Assembly: GCA_018434355.1 (NCBI GenBank)
Contig: JAHDPL010000007.1
Coordinates: 1-64,000, forward strand
From: Sporomusaceae bacterium
GTDB taxonomy: Bacteria > Bacillota > Negativicutes > UBA1444
Length of the DNA stretch: 64,000 nucleotides
Direction of reading: 5' to 3'
Shown here piece after piece: positions 7,973 through 15,723 of this stretch. Position 1 is the stretch's first letter. Each line of letters starts with the position of its first letter. The position numbers and the translations under genes are program-made. The notes under the pieces are model-generated. The model was given only the letters and a program-made list of their open reading frames with translations. It ran no database searches and was not told the DNA's origin.

Positions 7973-9102
7973 AATACCTGATAGCCGGCGGCGGTACCGG
8001 CGGGCATATTTACCCGGCGCTGGCGATTGCCGGCGCACTGCGCGAACAGGATCCGGCGGCCCGTTTCCTGTTTATCGGCACCGGTCACGGGCTGGAGGCC
8101 GAATTGGTGCCGCGGGCAGGCTATCCGCTGGAAAAAGTCGAATTGTATGGTTTCCAGCGCCGTCTTTCCTGGCGCAATGTAAAAAACCTATATTTGCTGG
8201 CTGCCAGCTTGTGGCAGGTACGGCGGATTCTGCGTGAATTCCGTCCGGATGTCGTCGTGGGAACCGGCGGGTACGTCTGCGGTCCGGTGGTTGCACAGGC
8301 GGCGCGCTTAGGCATCCCCACTCTGATTCAAGAGCAGAATGCACTGCCAGGCGTTACCAACAAGATTCTGGGCCGGATGGTTGACGTGGTGGCGCTGGGC
8401 TACGCCGAAGCGGCGGCAAGTTTTGCCGGGCGCAAGGCGAGGAGCGTCGTGACAGGCAATCCGGTGAGGCCGGATCTGCTCTGCGAAGAACGTGCGGCGG
8501 CCTGCCGTTTTTTTGGCCTGAATCCCGAACTGCCGGTTGTTTTGGTAACCGGCGGCAGTCAGGGCGCTCGCAGCCTCAATCAGGCCGCAATGTCGATGCT
8601 GCTGCGCTGCGTCAAAGAAAATAAACCAGTACAAATACTTCATATTACAGGGCAAACAGATTATAATAATACAATACGTTTGTTGGAATCTGCTGGCCTT
8701 GCGCCGAACGATCCGGCAGCGATATTCCGGGTGTTGCCGTATGTGCATGAAATGCCGAAAGCGTTGGCAGCGGCGACTCTGGCGATTTCCCGCGCCGGTG
8801 CGATCGGGCTTGCCGAGCTATCCCTGCGAGGAGTGCCGGCAATTTTGGTCCCCTATCCGTATGCGGCGGAAAATCATCAGGAAATCAACGCCCGCTCGCT
8901 GGAAAAGCGCGGAGCGGCTATCATGGTGCGCGATGCTGAATTGACCGGTGAAGTACTGTTTGAGATAGTGGACAGGTTGCTTGGCGATCCGGCGCGACTG
9001 CAGGAGATGGCAGCAGCGGCGGTTGAGGCGGCGCATCCTGAGGCAACGGCGGCGATTGCCGGATTGGTGCGGCAGCTGGCATGTCAAGAGCGGGTCAAAT
9101 AG
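7969..9102 (+). CDS. murG: UDP-GlcNAc: lipid I GlcNAc-transferase MurG
   Basis: MurG attaches GlcNAc to lipid I to make lipid II on the inner face of the membrane. The 377-residue GT-B glycosyltransferase shows the N-terminal GGGTGGHIYPALAIA, VVGTGGYVCGP, LIQEQNALPG and GGSQGARSLNQ motifs. The donor-binding SRAGAIGLAEL and the ENHQEINA element follow. It overlaps murD by ATGA. A stretch near 8611-8690 is AT-rich and uses codons rare in its neighbours, and it contains a promoter-like element. The frame is intact there. Confidence 0.96.
   Translation: MKYLIAGGGTGGHIYPALAIAGALREQDPAARFLFIGTGHGLEAELVPRAGYPLEKVELYGFQRRLSWRNVKNLYLLAASLWQVRRILREFRPDVVVGTGGYVCGPVVAQAARLGIPTLIQEQNALPGVTNKILGRMVDVVALGYAEAAASFAGRKARSVVTGNPVRPDLLCEERAAACRFFGLNPELPVVLVTGGSQGARSLNQAAMSMLLRCVKENKPVQILHITGQTDYNNTIRLLESAGLAPNDPAAIFRVLPYVHEMPKALAAATLAISRAGAIGLAELSLRGVPAILVPYPYAAENHQEINARSLEKRGAAIMVRDAELTGEVLFEIVDRLLGDPARLQEMAAAAVEAAHPEATAAIAGLVRQLACQERVK
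8639..8667 (+). promoter_or_regulatory. Possible intragenic promoter inside murG
   Basis: TTCATA (8639-8644), 17 bp and a perfect TATAAT (8662-8667) lie in an AT-rich patch within murG. It could drive murC/ddl-ftsQ. With no supporting data it may be chance in a locally AT-rich stretch. Confidence 0.3.
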
Positions 9103-9128
9103 TTTCAGTTTTGAGGGGGAAGGGTCAA

Positions 9129-11456
9129 GTGTTATTTGATGAAATCGATTCATTCCATTTTGTCGGAGTCGGCGGCGTGGGAATGAGCGCGATCGCATAT
9201 ATCCTGCTGAAAAAGGGCTGCCGGGTTTCCGGCTCCGACTTGCATGCTTCGGAGGTTACGGCCCGTCTGGCCAACAGCGGCGCGACGATTTTTCTCGGCC
9301 ATGCGGCAGCGAACCTCACCGACGTAAAGGCGATCGTAGTTTCCAGCGCCATCCGCAGCGAAAATCCGGAAGTGTTGGAAGCGCAGCGGCGTGGTCTGCC
9401 GATATTTCACCGTTCAGACTTGCTGGCGGCGTTGCTGAACGGTTGCGACGGGATTGCCGTGGCCGGATCGCATGGCAAAACCACCACGACTTCGATGATT
9501 GCTTTTTTGCTGGAGCGTGCAGGCAAGGATCCGCATGTACTGATCGGCGGTGACCTGGATGCGATCGGCGGCAACGCCAAAGTCGGCTCCAGTTCTTGGA
9601 TGGTTGCCGAGGCCGACGAAAGTGACGGTTCATTCCTGAAGTTTCTGCCGCAAATTGCTGTAGTCACAAATATCGAGAACGACCATCTGGACCATTATGG
9701 CAATGAAGCGGAAATCTATCGGGCGTTTGTCCAGTTTGTCAACCAGGTCAAAACAGGCGGGACGGCTGTGCTCGGTATTGACAGCGCTGCAGTGCGGACG
9801 CTGGCGGCGGAAACCGGCAACCAATGCATCACTTACGCCGTGGACCAGGTTGCCGACTTTACGGCGCGCCAGCTGGTTTCGCAAGGAATGGAGACCTCCT
9901 TTGAAGTGTATCGGTATGGTGAAGCGCTGGGAACAATGCGGATCAGCGTGCCTGGCCGCCATAATGTGATGAACTGCCTGGCCTGTGTTGTCGTAGGCAT
10001 GCAGCTGGGGATTCCGTTTGAGCAGATCGCCGCGATCATGCCGGGTTTTGGCGGCGTAAAACGTCGATTTCAGACCAAGGGCAGAGCGCATGGCATCTGG
10101 GTTGTTGACGACTATGGGCATCATCCGACAGAAATTCTGACCACCCTGCATGGCGCCAAAGCTGCGACCGATGGTCGGGTTGTCTGTGTTTTTCAGCCGC
10201 ACCGGTTTTCCCGCACGCAGCTCTTGGCCCGTGAGTTCGGTACGGCCTTTACTCCGGCCGATGTCATCGTGCTGACCGATGTCTATGCTGCCGGCGAAGC
10301 GCCGATTCCCGGAGTCGACGGAGAAACGATCCTGCGCGAACTGCAGGTCCGTCCCGGACAGATTGTTCACTACTGCCAGTCGCAACAGTCGCTGGAAGAG
10401 TGTATTTTCCCATTGCTCAGGGCTGGCGACTTGCTGATTACAATGGGCGCCGGCAATATATATCAGACAGGCGAACGGATTGTCGAACGCTTGACCAAGC
10501 ATTCATTGGAGGTGATCCATATGCAGCGGAAAAAAATCGGTGTGTTGATGGGCGGACCGTCGGCGGAGCGGGAGGTTTCGCTGAATACCGGCAAGGCAAT
10601 TGTCGCGGCGTTGCAGGAAAAAAACTACAACGTGGTCGGAATTGACCTGGACCCGGCCCGTTTTGTCCAACAATTGCAGGAGAACCAAATCGACATCGTA
10701 TTCAATGCCTTGCATGGCTTGTACGGTGAAGACGGAAAATTGCAAGGCGCACTCGAATTGCTGGGGATTCCCTATACCGGTTCCGGCGTGTTGGCAAGCG
10801 CGATGGCGATGGACAAAGCGGTATCGAAGCGGTTGTTTCAATCAGCCGGGATTCCGACACCGCGTTATCAGCTGCTAAAGAAGCGGGAGGGGATGGGCGA
10901 AGAGGTACTGAACTCGATTCTGGACGAATTTGAAGCGCCGTTTGTCGTCAAACCGTCCACCCAAGGTTCCACAATCGGCCTGACCATCGTGCAGGAACCG
11001 GAGGAATTGGCGGCAGCATTGGAAAAAGCGTTTAATTACGATACGGAAGTTTTGGTCGAGGAATTCATCGACGGCAGCGAATTGACCGTGGGCATTCTCG
11101 GCGGACTTCAGCCGGAAGCGTTGCCGGTTGTGGAAATCGTTCCTTACTCCGGGATTTACGATTACCACGCCAAGTACACCAAAGGCGCGACTGAATACTT
11201 TACGCCGGCCCGTATCGATGAGGCGACAACCCGCCTGACCCAGCAAGTGGCGCTGGCTGCTTTCAAAATCCTCGGCTGTTCAGGAATCGCCCGTGTCGAT
11301 GTACGACTTGACCCCTCCAACCACCCGTACGTGCTGGAGGTCAACACGATTCCCGGCATGACTGCGACCAGTCTGGTACCCAAGGCAGCTGCCGCTGTCG
11401 GTATGTCGTTTCCGGAGCTGTGCGAACGGATATTGCTGCTGACTCTGGAGCAGTAA
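9129..11456 (+). CDS. murC-ddl: MurC-Ddl fusion: UDP-MurNAc L-alanine ligase / D-Ala-D-Ala ligase
   Basis: One uninterrupted frame encodes two wall enzymes. Residues 1 to about 460 are MurC, adding L-Ala to UDP-MurNAc: FVGVGGVGMS dinucleotide fold, GSHGKTTTT P-loop at 113-121, DDYGHHPTE in the C-domain. Residues 465-775 are Ddl, an ATP-grasp D-Ala-D-Ala ligase: VLMGGPSAEREVSL, NALHGLYGEDG, KPSTQGSTIGL, KYTKGATEYF, EVNTIPGMT. The start chosen is GTG 9129 after GAGGGGGAAGGG; ATG 9081 lies inside murG. At the junction, GGAGGTGATCC (10508-10518) precedes in-frame ATG 10521, so a separate Ddl can also be made. MurC-Ddl fusions are known in Chlamydia. murB, often found between these genes, is absent. 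A lost stop codon or sequencing error is the alternative. Confidence 0.9.
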   Translation: MLFDEIDSFHFVGVGGVGMSAIAYILLKKGCRVSGSDLHASEVTARLANSGATIFLGHAAANLTDVKAIVVSSAIRSENPEVLEAQRRGLPIFHRSDLLAALLNGCDGIAVAGSHGKTTTTSMIAFLLERAGKDPHVLIGGDLDAIGGNAKVGSSSWMVAEADESDGSFLKFLPQIAVVTNIENDHLDHYGNEAEIYRAFVQFVNQVKTGGTAVLGIDSAAVRTLAAETGNQCITYAVDQVADFTARQLVSQGMETSFEVYRYGEALGTMRISVPGRHNVMNCLACVVVGMQLGIPFEQIAAIMPGFGGVKRRFQTKGRAHGIWVVDDYGHHPTEILTTLHGAKAATDGRVVCVFQPHRFSRTQLLAREFGTAFTPADVIVLTDVYAAGEAPIPGVDGETILRELQVRPGQIVHYCQSQQSLEECIFPLLRAGDLLITMGAGNIYQTGERIVERLTKHSLEVIHMQRKKIGVLMGGPSAEREVSLNTGKAIVAALQEKNYNVVGIDLDPARFVQQLQENQIDIVFNALHGLYGEDGKLQGALELLGIPYTGSGVLASAMAMDKAVSKRLFQSAGIPTPRYQLLKKREGMGEEVLNSILDEFEAPFVVKPSTQGSTIGLTIVQEPEELAAALEKAFNYDTEVLVEEFIDGSELTVGILGGLQPEALPVVEIVPYSGIYDYHAKYTKGATEYFTPARIDEATTRLTQQVALAAFKILGCSGIARVDVRLDPSNHPYVLEVNTIPGMTATSLVPKAAAAVGMSFPELCERILLLTLEQ
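10508..10518 (+). promoter_or_regulatory. Internal Shine-Dalgarno site at the MurC-Ddl junction
   Basis: GGAGGTGATCC is an 11-of-11 complement of the usual 16S rRNA 3' end. It lies eight bases (from GGAGG) before the in-frame ATG 10521 that fits the Ddl N-terminus MQRKKIGVLMGG. It supports independent synthesis of Ddl. Confidence 0.75.
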
Positions 11457-11459
11457 CCG

Positions 11460-12203
11460 ATGGAAAGCAGTCCGCGGAAAAGGAAACATTCCCGCTGGTT
11501 TTTTGAATGGATGCTGTTTTTTCTGATTGTCGGCGTGATTTTTGTCTGGCAGTGCTACAGTCGGCCGATTTACATCTACCTGCAGACAGTAACAGTGGTC
11601 GGCAATCAAAAAATCACGACGGAAGAAATCCACCAGATGGCCGGCGTTGCTTCCGATCAGGGATCGCTTTGGTTTTGGGACGCCAAACGGTTTTTTGCGT
11701 TGTTGCGCGACGACCTGCGGGTTGAAGAAGTGAGCTCGACTTTTGAGTGGCCGGCAACATTGGCGATTCAGATCAAGGAACGCCGTTCGTTGGCTTACCT
11801 AGCCAGTCGGCACGGCTTTCTCGACATTGATGCTACCGGTACGGTGATTGGCATTTCACGCAACCTTAAGAGCATGGAAGCTCCTCTCATTACCGGTTTC
11901 AAGGCTGGACGCGTCTACCCGGGAATGCAGCTCGGCGATTCCGGCGTGCACGGCGTGCTGGAATATCTGGTTTCACTAAATAAGGAAACCCGTGATAAAA
12001 TTTCCGAAGTCAACATAAATCCCCAACAAGGCGTCACCGTGATAACGCTTGACAATATCAAGATTCGTCTTGGGCCGTTGGAACGGTTGCGAGAAAAGGC
12101 CAGACTAACCCAGGATATATTGCAGGAAGTCCTGGTTAAGGGAGTGCCTGTGGAATCAATCGACCTTGTGCACGAAAAACCGGTATTGCGGTTTCGCTTG
12201 TAA
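11460..12203 (+). CDS. ftsQ: Cell division protein FtsQ/DivIB
   Basis: This bitopic protein of 247 residues has a short basic cytoplasmic tail, a membrane segment (about 14-35) and an extracytoplasmic POTRA domain that starts TVTVVGNQKITTEEI. A beta domain follows, ending IRLGPLERLREKARL, a segment conserved in FtsQ/DivIB. It would bind FtsL and FtsB at the septum. ATG 11460 follows the ddl stop by three bases, with GGAG overlapping the end of ddl. Its length matches the family. Confidence 0.88.
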   Translation: MESSPRKRKHSRWFFEWMLFFLIVGVIFVWQCYSRPIYIYLQTVTVVGNQKITTEEIHQMAGVASDQGSLWFWDAKRFFALLRDDLRVEEVSSTFEWPATLAIQIKERRSLAYLASRHGFLDIDATGTVIGISRNLKSMEAPLITGFKAGRVYPGMQLGDSGVHGVLEYLVSLNKETRDKISEVNINPQQGVTVITLDNIKIRLGPLERLREKARLTQDILQEVLVKGVPVESIDLVHEKPVLRFRL

Positions 12204-12230
12204 TAAAAGCAAATAAAAGGGGGAGTTCGT

Positions 12231-12926
12231 TTGAGTGCCCTGAAACAGGGGCGAGTGGCCCTGGCGTTTGTCTGTGTGGTATTGGGGATCATGCTGGCCG
12301 TACAGTTTCGGACAACCCAGGATATCCGCTCGACAATCCCGTTCCAGCGCGCCGAAGATCTGTCGCTGCGGCTGCGACAGGCCGAGAAGGAGCGCGACAC
12401 CGCACTGCGTCAACTACAGGAATTGCAGAATTCGACCATCAGCGAATCGGTGGCCAAGGAAGCGGAGCTGTTCCGCATGGCTGCCGGATATCTTACTGTC
12501 GAAGGCCCGGGTGTGGTCGTGACGATCGATGACAGCAAAAGACCGATGAAACCAGGCGAGAACCCGAACTTATATTTAATTCATGATGATGATATGCTTA
12601 AAGTGATTAATGAACTGTGGGCGGCCGGCGCCGAAGCGATCTCAATCAACGACCAGCGCCTGGTGGTAGGTTCGGAGATACGCTGTACCGGACCGACGAT
12701 CTCAGTGAATAATATGCGCCATACCCCGCCCTATGAAATCAGGGCGATCGGCGACCCCAAAACGCTCGAAGCTTCTTTGAAAATGCGGGGCGGCGTGATT
12801 GAGACCCTGCAGTTCTGGGGGATACAGGTCTCGGTAAAGACACAGCCTAAAGTGAAGATTGTTTCCTTTAAAGGAGCGCATAAATATCAGTTTGCCAAGC
12901 CGCTCAAGGAGGAAGCTGCAAAATGA
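12231..12926 (+). CDS. DUF881 membrane-anchored protein (YlxW/YlxX-like)
   Basis: This 231-residue protein has an N-terminal membrane anchor (about 8-25), a coiled coil (about 40-75) and a DUF881 domain (about 80-220, with GPGVVVTIDDS, INELWAAGAEAISIN and NNMRHTPPYEI). DUF881 genes lie beside sbp and ftsZ in many Firmicutes, but their role is not settled. The start is TTG 12231 after AAGGGGGAG. The 3' end overlaps sbp (ATGA). A short AT-rich patch at about 12567-12615 stands out from the surrounding GC content. Confidence 0.85.
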   Translation: MSALKQGRVALAFVCVVLGIMLAVQFRTTQDIRSTIPFQRAEDLSLRLRQAEKERDTALRQLQELQNSTISESVAKEAELFRMAAGYLTVEGPGVVVTIDDSKRPMKPGENPNLYLIHDDDMLKVINELWAAGAEAISINDQRLVVGSEIRCTGPTISVNNMRHTPPYEIRAIGDPKTLEASLKMRGGVIETLQFWGIQVSVKTQPKVKIVSFKGAHKYQFAKPLKEEAAK

Positions 12927-13252
12927 TGTTGCCGATTATCGGGGTATTGATCGGGATTGCGATAGGATTATTGTTTCCTGTAAGCATGCCGGTGGAATAT
13001 GGTAAATTCATGGCGGTTGCGCTGTTGGCTTCGCTGGATTCGGTATTCGGCGGATTGCGGTCGGCGCTGGAAGAAAAATTCGATAATGCCGTATTCATCA
13101 GTGGTTTCTTTGTCAATGCGCTACTGGCGGTCGTGCTGGTTTTTGTTGGCGATCGACTGGGAATCGATCTTTATTATGTTGCATCTTTGGCTTTTGGCTT
13201 GCGTATCTTTCAGAATCTGGCGATTATCCGGCGGTTTTTCCTGAAAAAATGA
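12923..13252 (+). CDS. sbp: Small basic protein Sbp (DUF1290)
   Basis: This is a 109-residue integral membrane protein with three hydrophobic segments. The family core is FMAVALLASLDSVFGGLRSA, followed by a C-terminal basic tail RRFFLKK. It is the DUF1290 protein found between DUF881 genes and ftsA/ftsZ in Bacillota. Function is unknown; the association with division genes is the only clue. A good ribosome site (AAGGAGG) lies inside the previous gene, with which it overlaps by ATGA. Confidence 0.87.
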   Translation: MMLPIIGVLIGIAIGLLFPVSMPVEYGKFMAVALLASLDSVFGGLRSALEEKFDNAVFISGFFVNALLAVVLVFVGDRLGIDLYYVASLAFGLRIFQNLAIIRRFFLKK

Positions 13253-13289
13253 GCTGAGGATATATTAGTGCTGAAAAGTGAGGGCTGAC

Positions 13290-14456
13290 ATGAAAAAAAC
13301 CGGCGTTTTCTGGACGATTGCCTTGTTGCTGACTTTGCTTGTCTCAGGCTGTTCCGGTGCTAAACCGCATACGGACCAGTTCCTTGTCGTCGGCCACGTG
13401 GCGGCTCTGAGCGGTGATTTGGCGTTATGGGGTCAGGCGGAAAAGAACGCGCTGTCGTTGGCGGTGGAAAAAATCAATGCTGCTGGCGGAGTGGCAGGAA
13501 AACAACTGAAAATCATCAGTTATGATACACGCGGCGATGCGGCGGAAACTGCCAAAGCTGCTCAGCGCCTGCTGGTGCACGATCGGGTTGTCGCAATCCT
13601 CGGTCCGGCCCAGAGCAGTAACGCCATCGTGATGAGCGCGGTGACGGAGCCTGCTAAGACACCGTTTATCGCCACCGCCGCGACCAGTCCCAAAGCGACG
13701 TTCGATCCGGTTGCCAATACTGTGCGTGGCTATGCTTTCCGCGCCGGCTTTATCGATTCTTATCAGGGAAGCGTTGCGGCGCATTTTGCCGGACGGGACC
13801 TCAAGGCGAAAACGGCAGCGGTTTTATATGACGCCGGTTCGGAGTATTCGACAGTTTTAGCGGCGTATTTTGCCAAAAAGTTTGCCAAGCAGGGAGGCAA
13901 GGTTTTGGCCAAAGAAGCTTTTCGGGCCAATGAGACTGACTTCCGGCCGTTGTTGACCAAAGTGGACCAGGATGAACCGGCGGTGATATTTGTCCCGACC
14001 TTTCATAAGGAAGCGGCGCTGTTGGTCAAGCAAGCCCGTGACCTTGGCATAAAAGCTAAAATCATCGGAGGCGACGGCTGGAGCAACCCGGAAATCCTTG
14101 CTTTGGGAGGCGCAGCGCTCGAAGGGACATATTTTGTCGCCCAGACCGGAATGGGCGACCCGGCGATTCAGTCTTTTATCGCGGAATATCGCGGCAAATT
14201 TGGCCAGGATCCGGTATTGCCGAATGCCGCCTTGGCAGTCGACAGTCTGCTGATGTTGGTAGAAGCGGTCAAGCAAGCCGATAGCGCCGATCCTGTGAAG
14301 ATTGCCAGGCAATTGGCGGCGCTGAGGGATACGCCTGTCCTGACAGGGAAACTGAGCATCGACCCATTGACGAACAGTCCCCAGAATCGCAGCGCAGTTG
14401 TGCAGGAAATACGTGGCGGCCAATTTGTCTTTACGACAAAAATAGCCTCGGATTAG
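13290..14456 (+). CDS. LivK-type ABC substrate-binding lipoprotein (orphan)
   Basis: This is a type I periplasmic-binding protein of the branched-chain amino acid (LivJ/LivK) group, 388 residues. It has a lipoprotein signal peptide with lipobox LVSGC, acylated Cys at 21, then GHVAALSGDLALWGQAEKNAL and the two-lobe fold (GPAQSSNAIVMSAV; GGDGWSNPEILALGG). ATG 13290 follows GAGGG; a GTG at 13278 is possible but would lengthen the signal peptide. No permease or ATPase gene is nearby. It sits between sbp and ftsZ where ftsA is common. The ligand cannot be told from sequence. It may be a sensor or a component of a distant Liv transporter. Confidence 0.88.
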   Translation: MKKTGVFWTIALLLTLLVSGCSGAKPHTDQFLVVGHVAALSGDLALWGQAEKNALSLAVEKINAAGGVAGKQLKIISYDTRGDAAETAKAAQRLLVHDRVVAILGPAQSSNAIVMSAVTEPAKTPFIATAATSPKATFDPVANTVRGYAFRAGFIDSYQGSVAAHFAGRDLKAKTAAVLYDAGSEYSTVLAAYFAKKFAKQGGKVLAKEAFRANETDFRPLLTKVDQDEPAVIFVPTFHKEAALLVKQARDLGIKAKIIGGDGWSNPEILALGGAALEGTYFVAQTGMGDPAIQSFIAEYRGKFGQDPVLPNAALAVDSLLMLVEAVKQADSADPVKIARQLAALRDTPVLTGKLSIDPLTNSPQNRSAVVQEIRGGQFVFTTKIASD

Positions 14457-14525
14457 TTTTTGCTGCAGGAATAATCCGTTTTGTGTGGAATATAGTTTTA
14501 AAATGCCAAGGATACAGGAGGGGCT

Positions 14526-15599
14526 ATGTTTATGCCGGGACTCGAACTGGAAATCGATACGGAGCCATTTGCCGCAATTAAAGTTGTTGGCGTCGGTGGC
14601 GCCGGTAATAATGCGGTGAATCGGATGATTAATTCATCGGTCAAAGGGGTCGAATTTATCGCGATCAATACGGATGCCCAGGCGTTGCTATCTTCTTTGG
14701 CGCCTTACCGCATTCAAATCGGCGAAAAATTGACCAAAGGCCTGGGCGCCGGTGCGAATCCGGAAGTCGGCCAGAAAGCTGCTGAAGAAAGCCGCGACGA
14801 AATTATGAAAGCGTTGCGCGGCGCCGATATGGTGTTCATTACTGCGGGAATGGGCGGCGGAACCGGTACCGGTGCGGCGCCGGTGGTTGCAGAGATTGCC
14901 AAGGAATTGGGCGCATTGACCGTAGGCGTGGTTACCCGTCCGTTCATGTTTGAGGCGCGGCGGCGGCAAAGCCAGTCCGAATGGGGCGTAGGTCGCATGC
15001 GTGACCAGGTGGATGCTTTGATAACGATTTCCAATGACCGTTTGTTGCAGATCGTGCAGAAGAGCGCATCGATCATGGATGCGTTCCGGATTGCCGATGA
15101 TGTTTTGCGTCAAGGTGTTCAGGGGATGTCCGACCTTATCGTTATTCCCGGTTTGATCAACCTTGACTTTGCCGATGTAAAGACGATTATGGAAGACGCC
15201 GGATCAGCACTGATGGGAGTTGGTGTCGGTCGGGGCGAAAATCGTGCGATGATGGCGACGGAACAGGCTGTCAAAAGCCCGTTGCTCGATGCTTCGATCG
15301 AAGGGGCCAAGGGTGTGTTGCTCAGTTTTTGCGGTGGTCCGGACATGGGACTGCTGGAAGTCAACGAAGCCGCCAGCATGGTGGCCGATATGGCAGACCC
15401 GGAAGCAAATATCATCTTTGGCGCCGTTATTGACGACAAGATGACCGATGAAATCCGGGTGACGATCATTGCAACCGGCTTTGAACCTAAACGCGCCAAA
15501 CCGGCGACCCGCAACGCGGTGATCCAGCCGGAAATCGCTCCCATCCCCAAATTCAAGGGACCTACACTGGAAATCCCGGAATGGATGAAACGCAAATAG
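14526..15599 (+). CDS. ftsZ: Cell division GTPase FtsZ
   Basis: FtsZ is the tubulin-like GTPase that forms the Z ring. The 357-residue protein has [13 protein letters not shown] (22-34), the tubulin signature GGTGTGA (111-117), SNDRLLQ, the T7 synergy loop [11 protein letters not shown] and [10 protein letters not shown]. The inter-domain linker is short, and the tail EIPEWMKRK is the conserved C-terminal peptide that would bind SepF or FtsA. The helix after [11 protein letters not shown] departs from the usual FEGKRR pattern. It has AGGAGGGG before ATG 14526 and a strong terminator after it. No ftsA is present beside it. Confidence 0.96.
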   Translation: MFMPGLELEIDTEPFAAIKVVGVGGAGNNAVNRMINSSVKGVEFIAINTDAQALLSSLAPYRIQIGEKLTKGLGAGANPEVGQKAAEESRDEIMKALRGADMVFITAGMGGGTGTGAAPVVAEIAKELGALTVGVVTRPFMFEARRRQSQSEWGVGRMRDQVDALITISNDRLLQIVQKSASIMDAFRIADDVLRQGVQGMSDLIVIPGLINLDFADVKTIMEDAGSALMGVGVGRGENRAMMATEQAVKSPLLDASIEGAKGVLLSFCGGPDMGLLEVNEAASMVADMADPEANIIFGAVIDDKMTDEIRVTIIATGFEPKRAKPATRNAVIQPEIAPIPKFKGPTLEIPEWMKRK

Positions 15600-15615
15600 T
15601 CTGTTCAACTATTTT

Positions 15616-15644
15616 GACTCCGGCAGTTTCTGCCGGAGTTTTTT
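15616..15644 (+). terminator. Rho-independent terminator after ftsZ
   Basis: ACTCCGGCAG and CTGCCGGAGT form a perfect 10-bp stem with a TTT loop, followed by TTTTT. It closes the dcw cluster. Confidence 0.93.
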
Positions 15645-15723
15645 ATAACCTGCCGGAAAGAACGCTGTTTTGTGTTGAAAAGGAAAAGGAATATTGCTGG
15701 TTTAGCGAGAATATATATCTTTT

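Noticed and set aside
9630-10502. A minus-strand frame (290 codons) opposite murC
   Set aside because: No recognisable domain or start signals, and it mirrors MurC codons. Rejected as a shadow.
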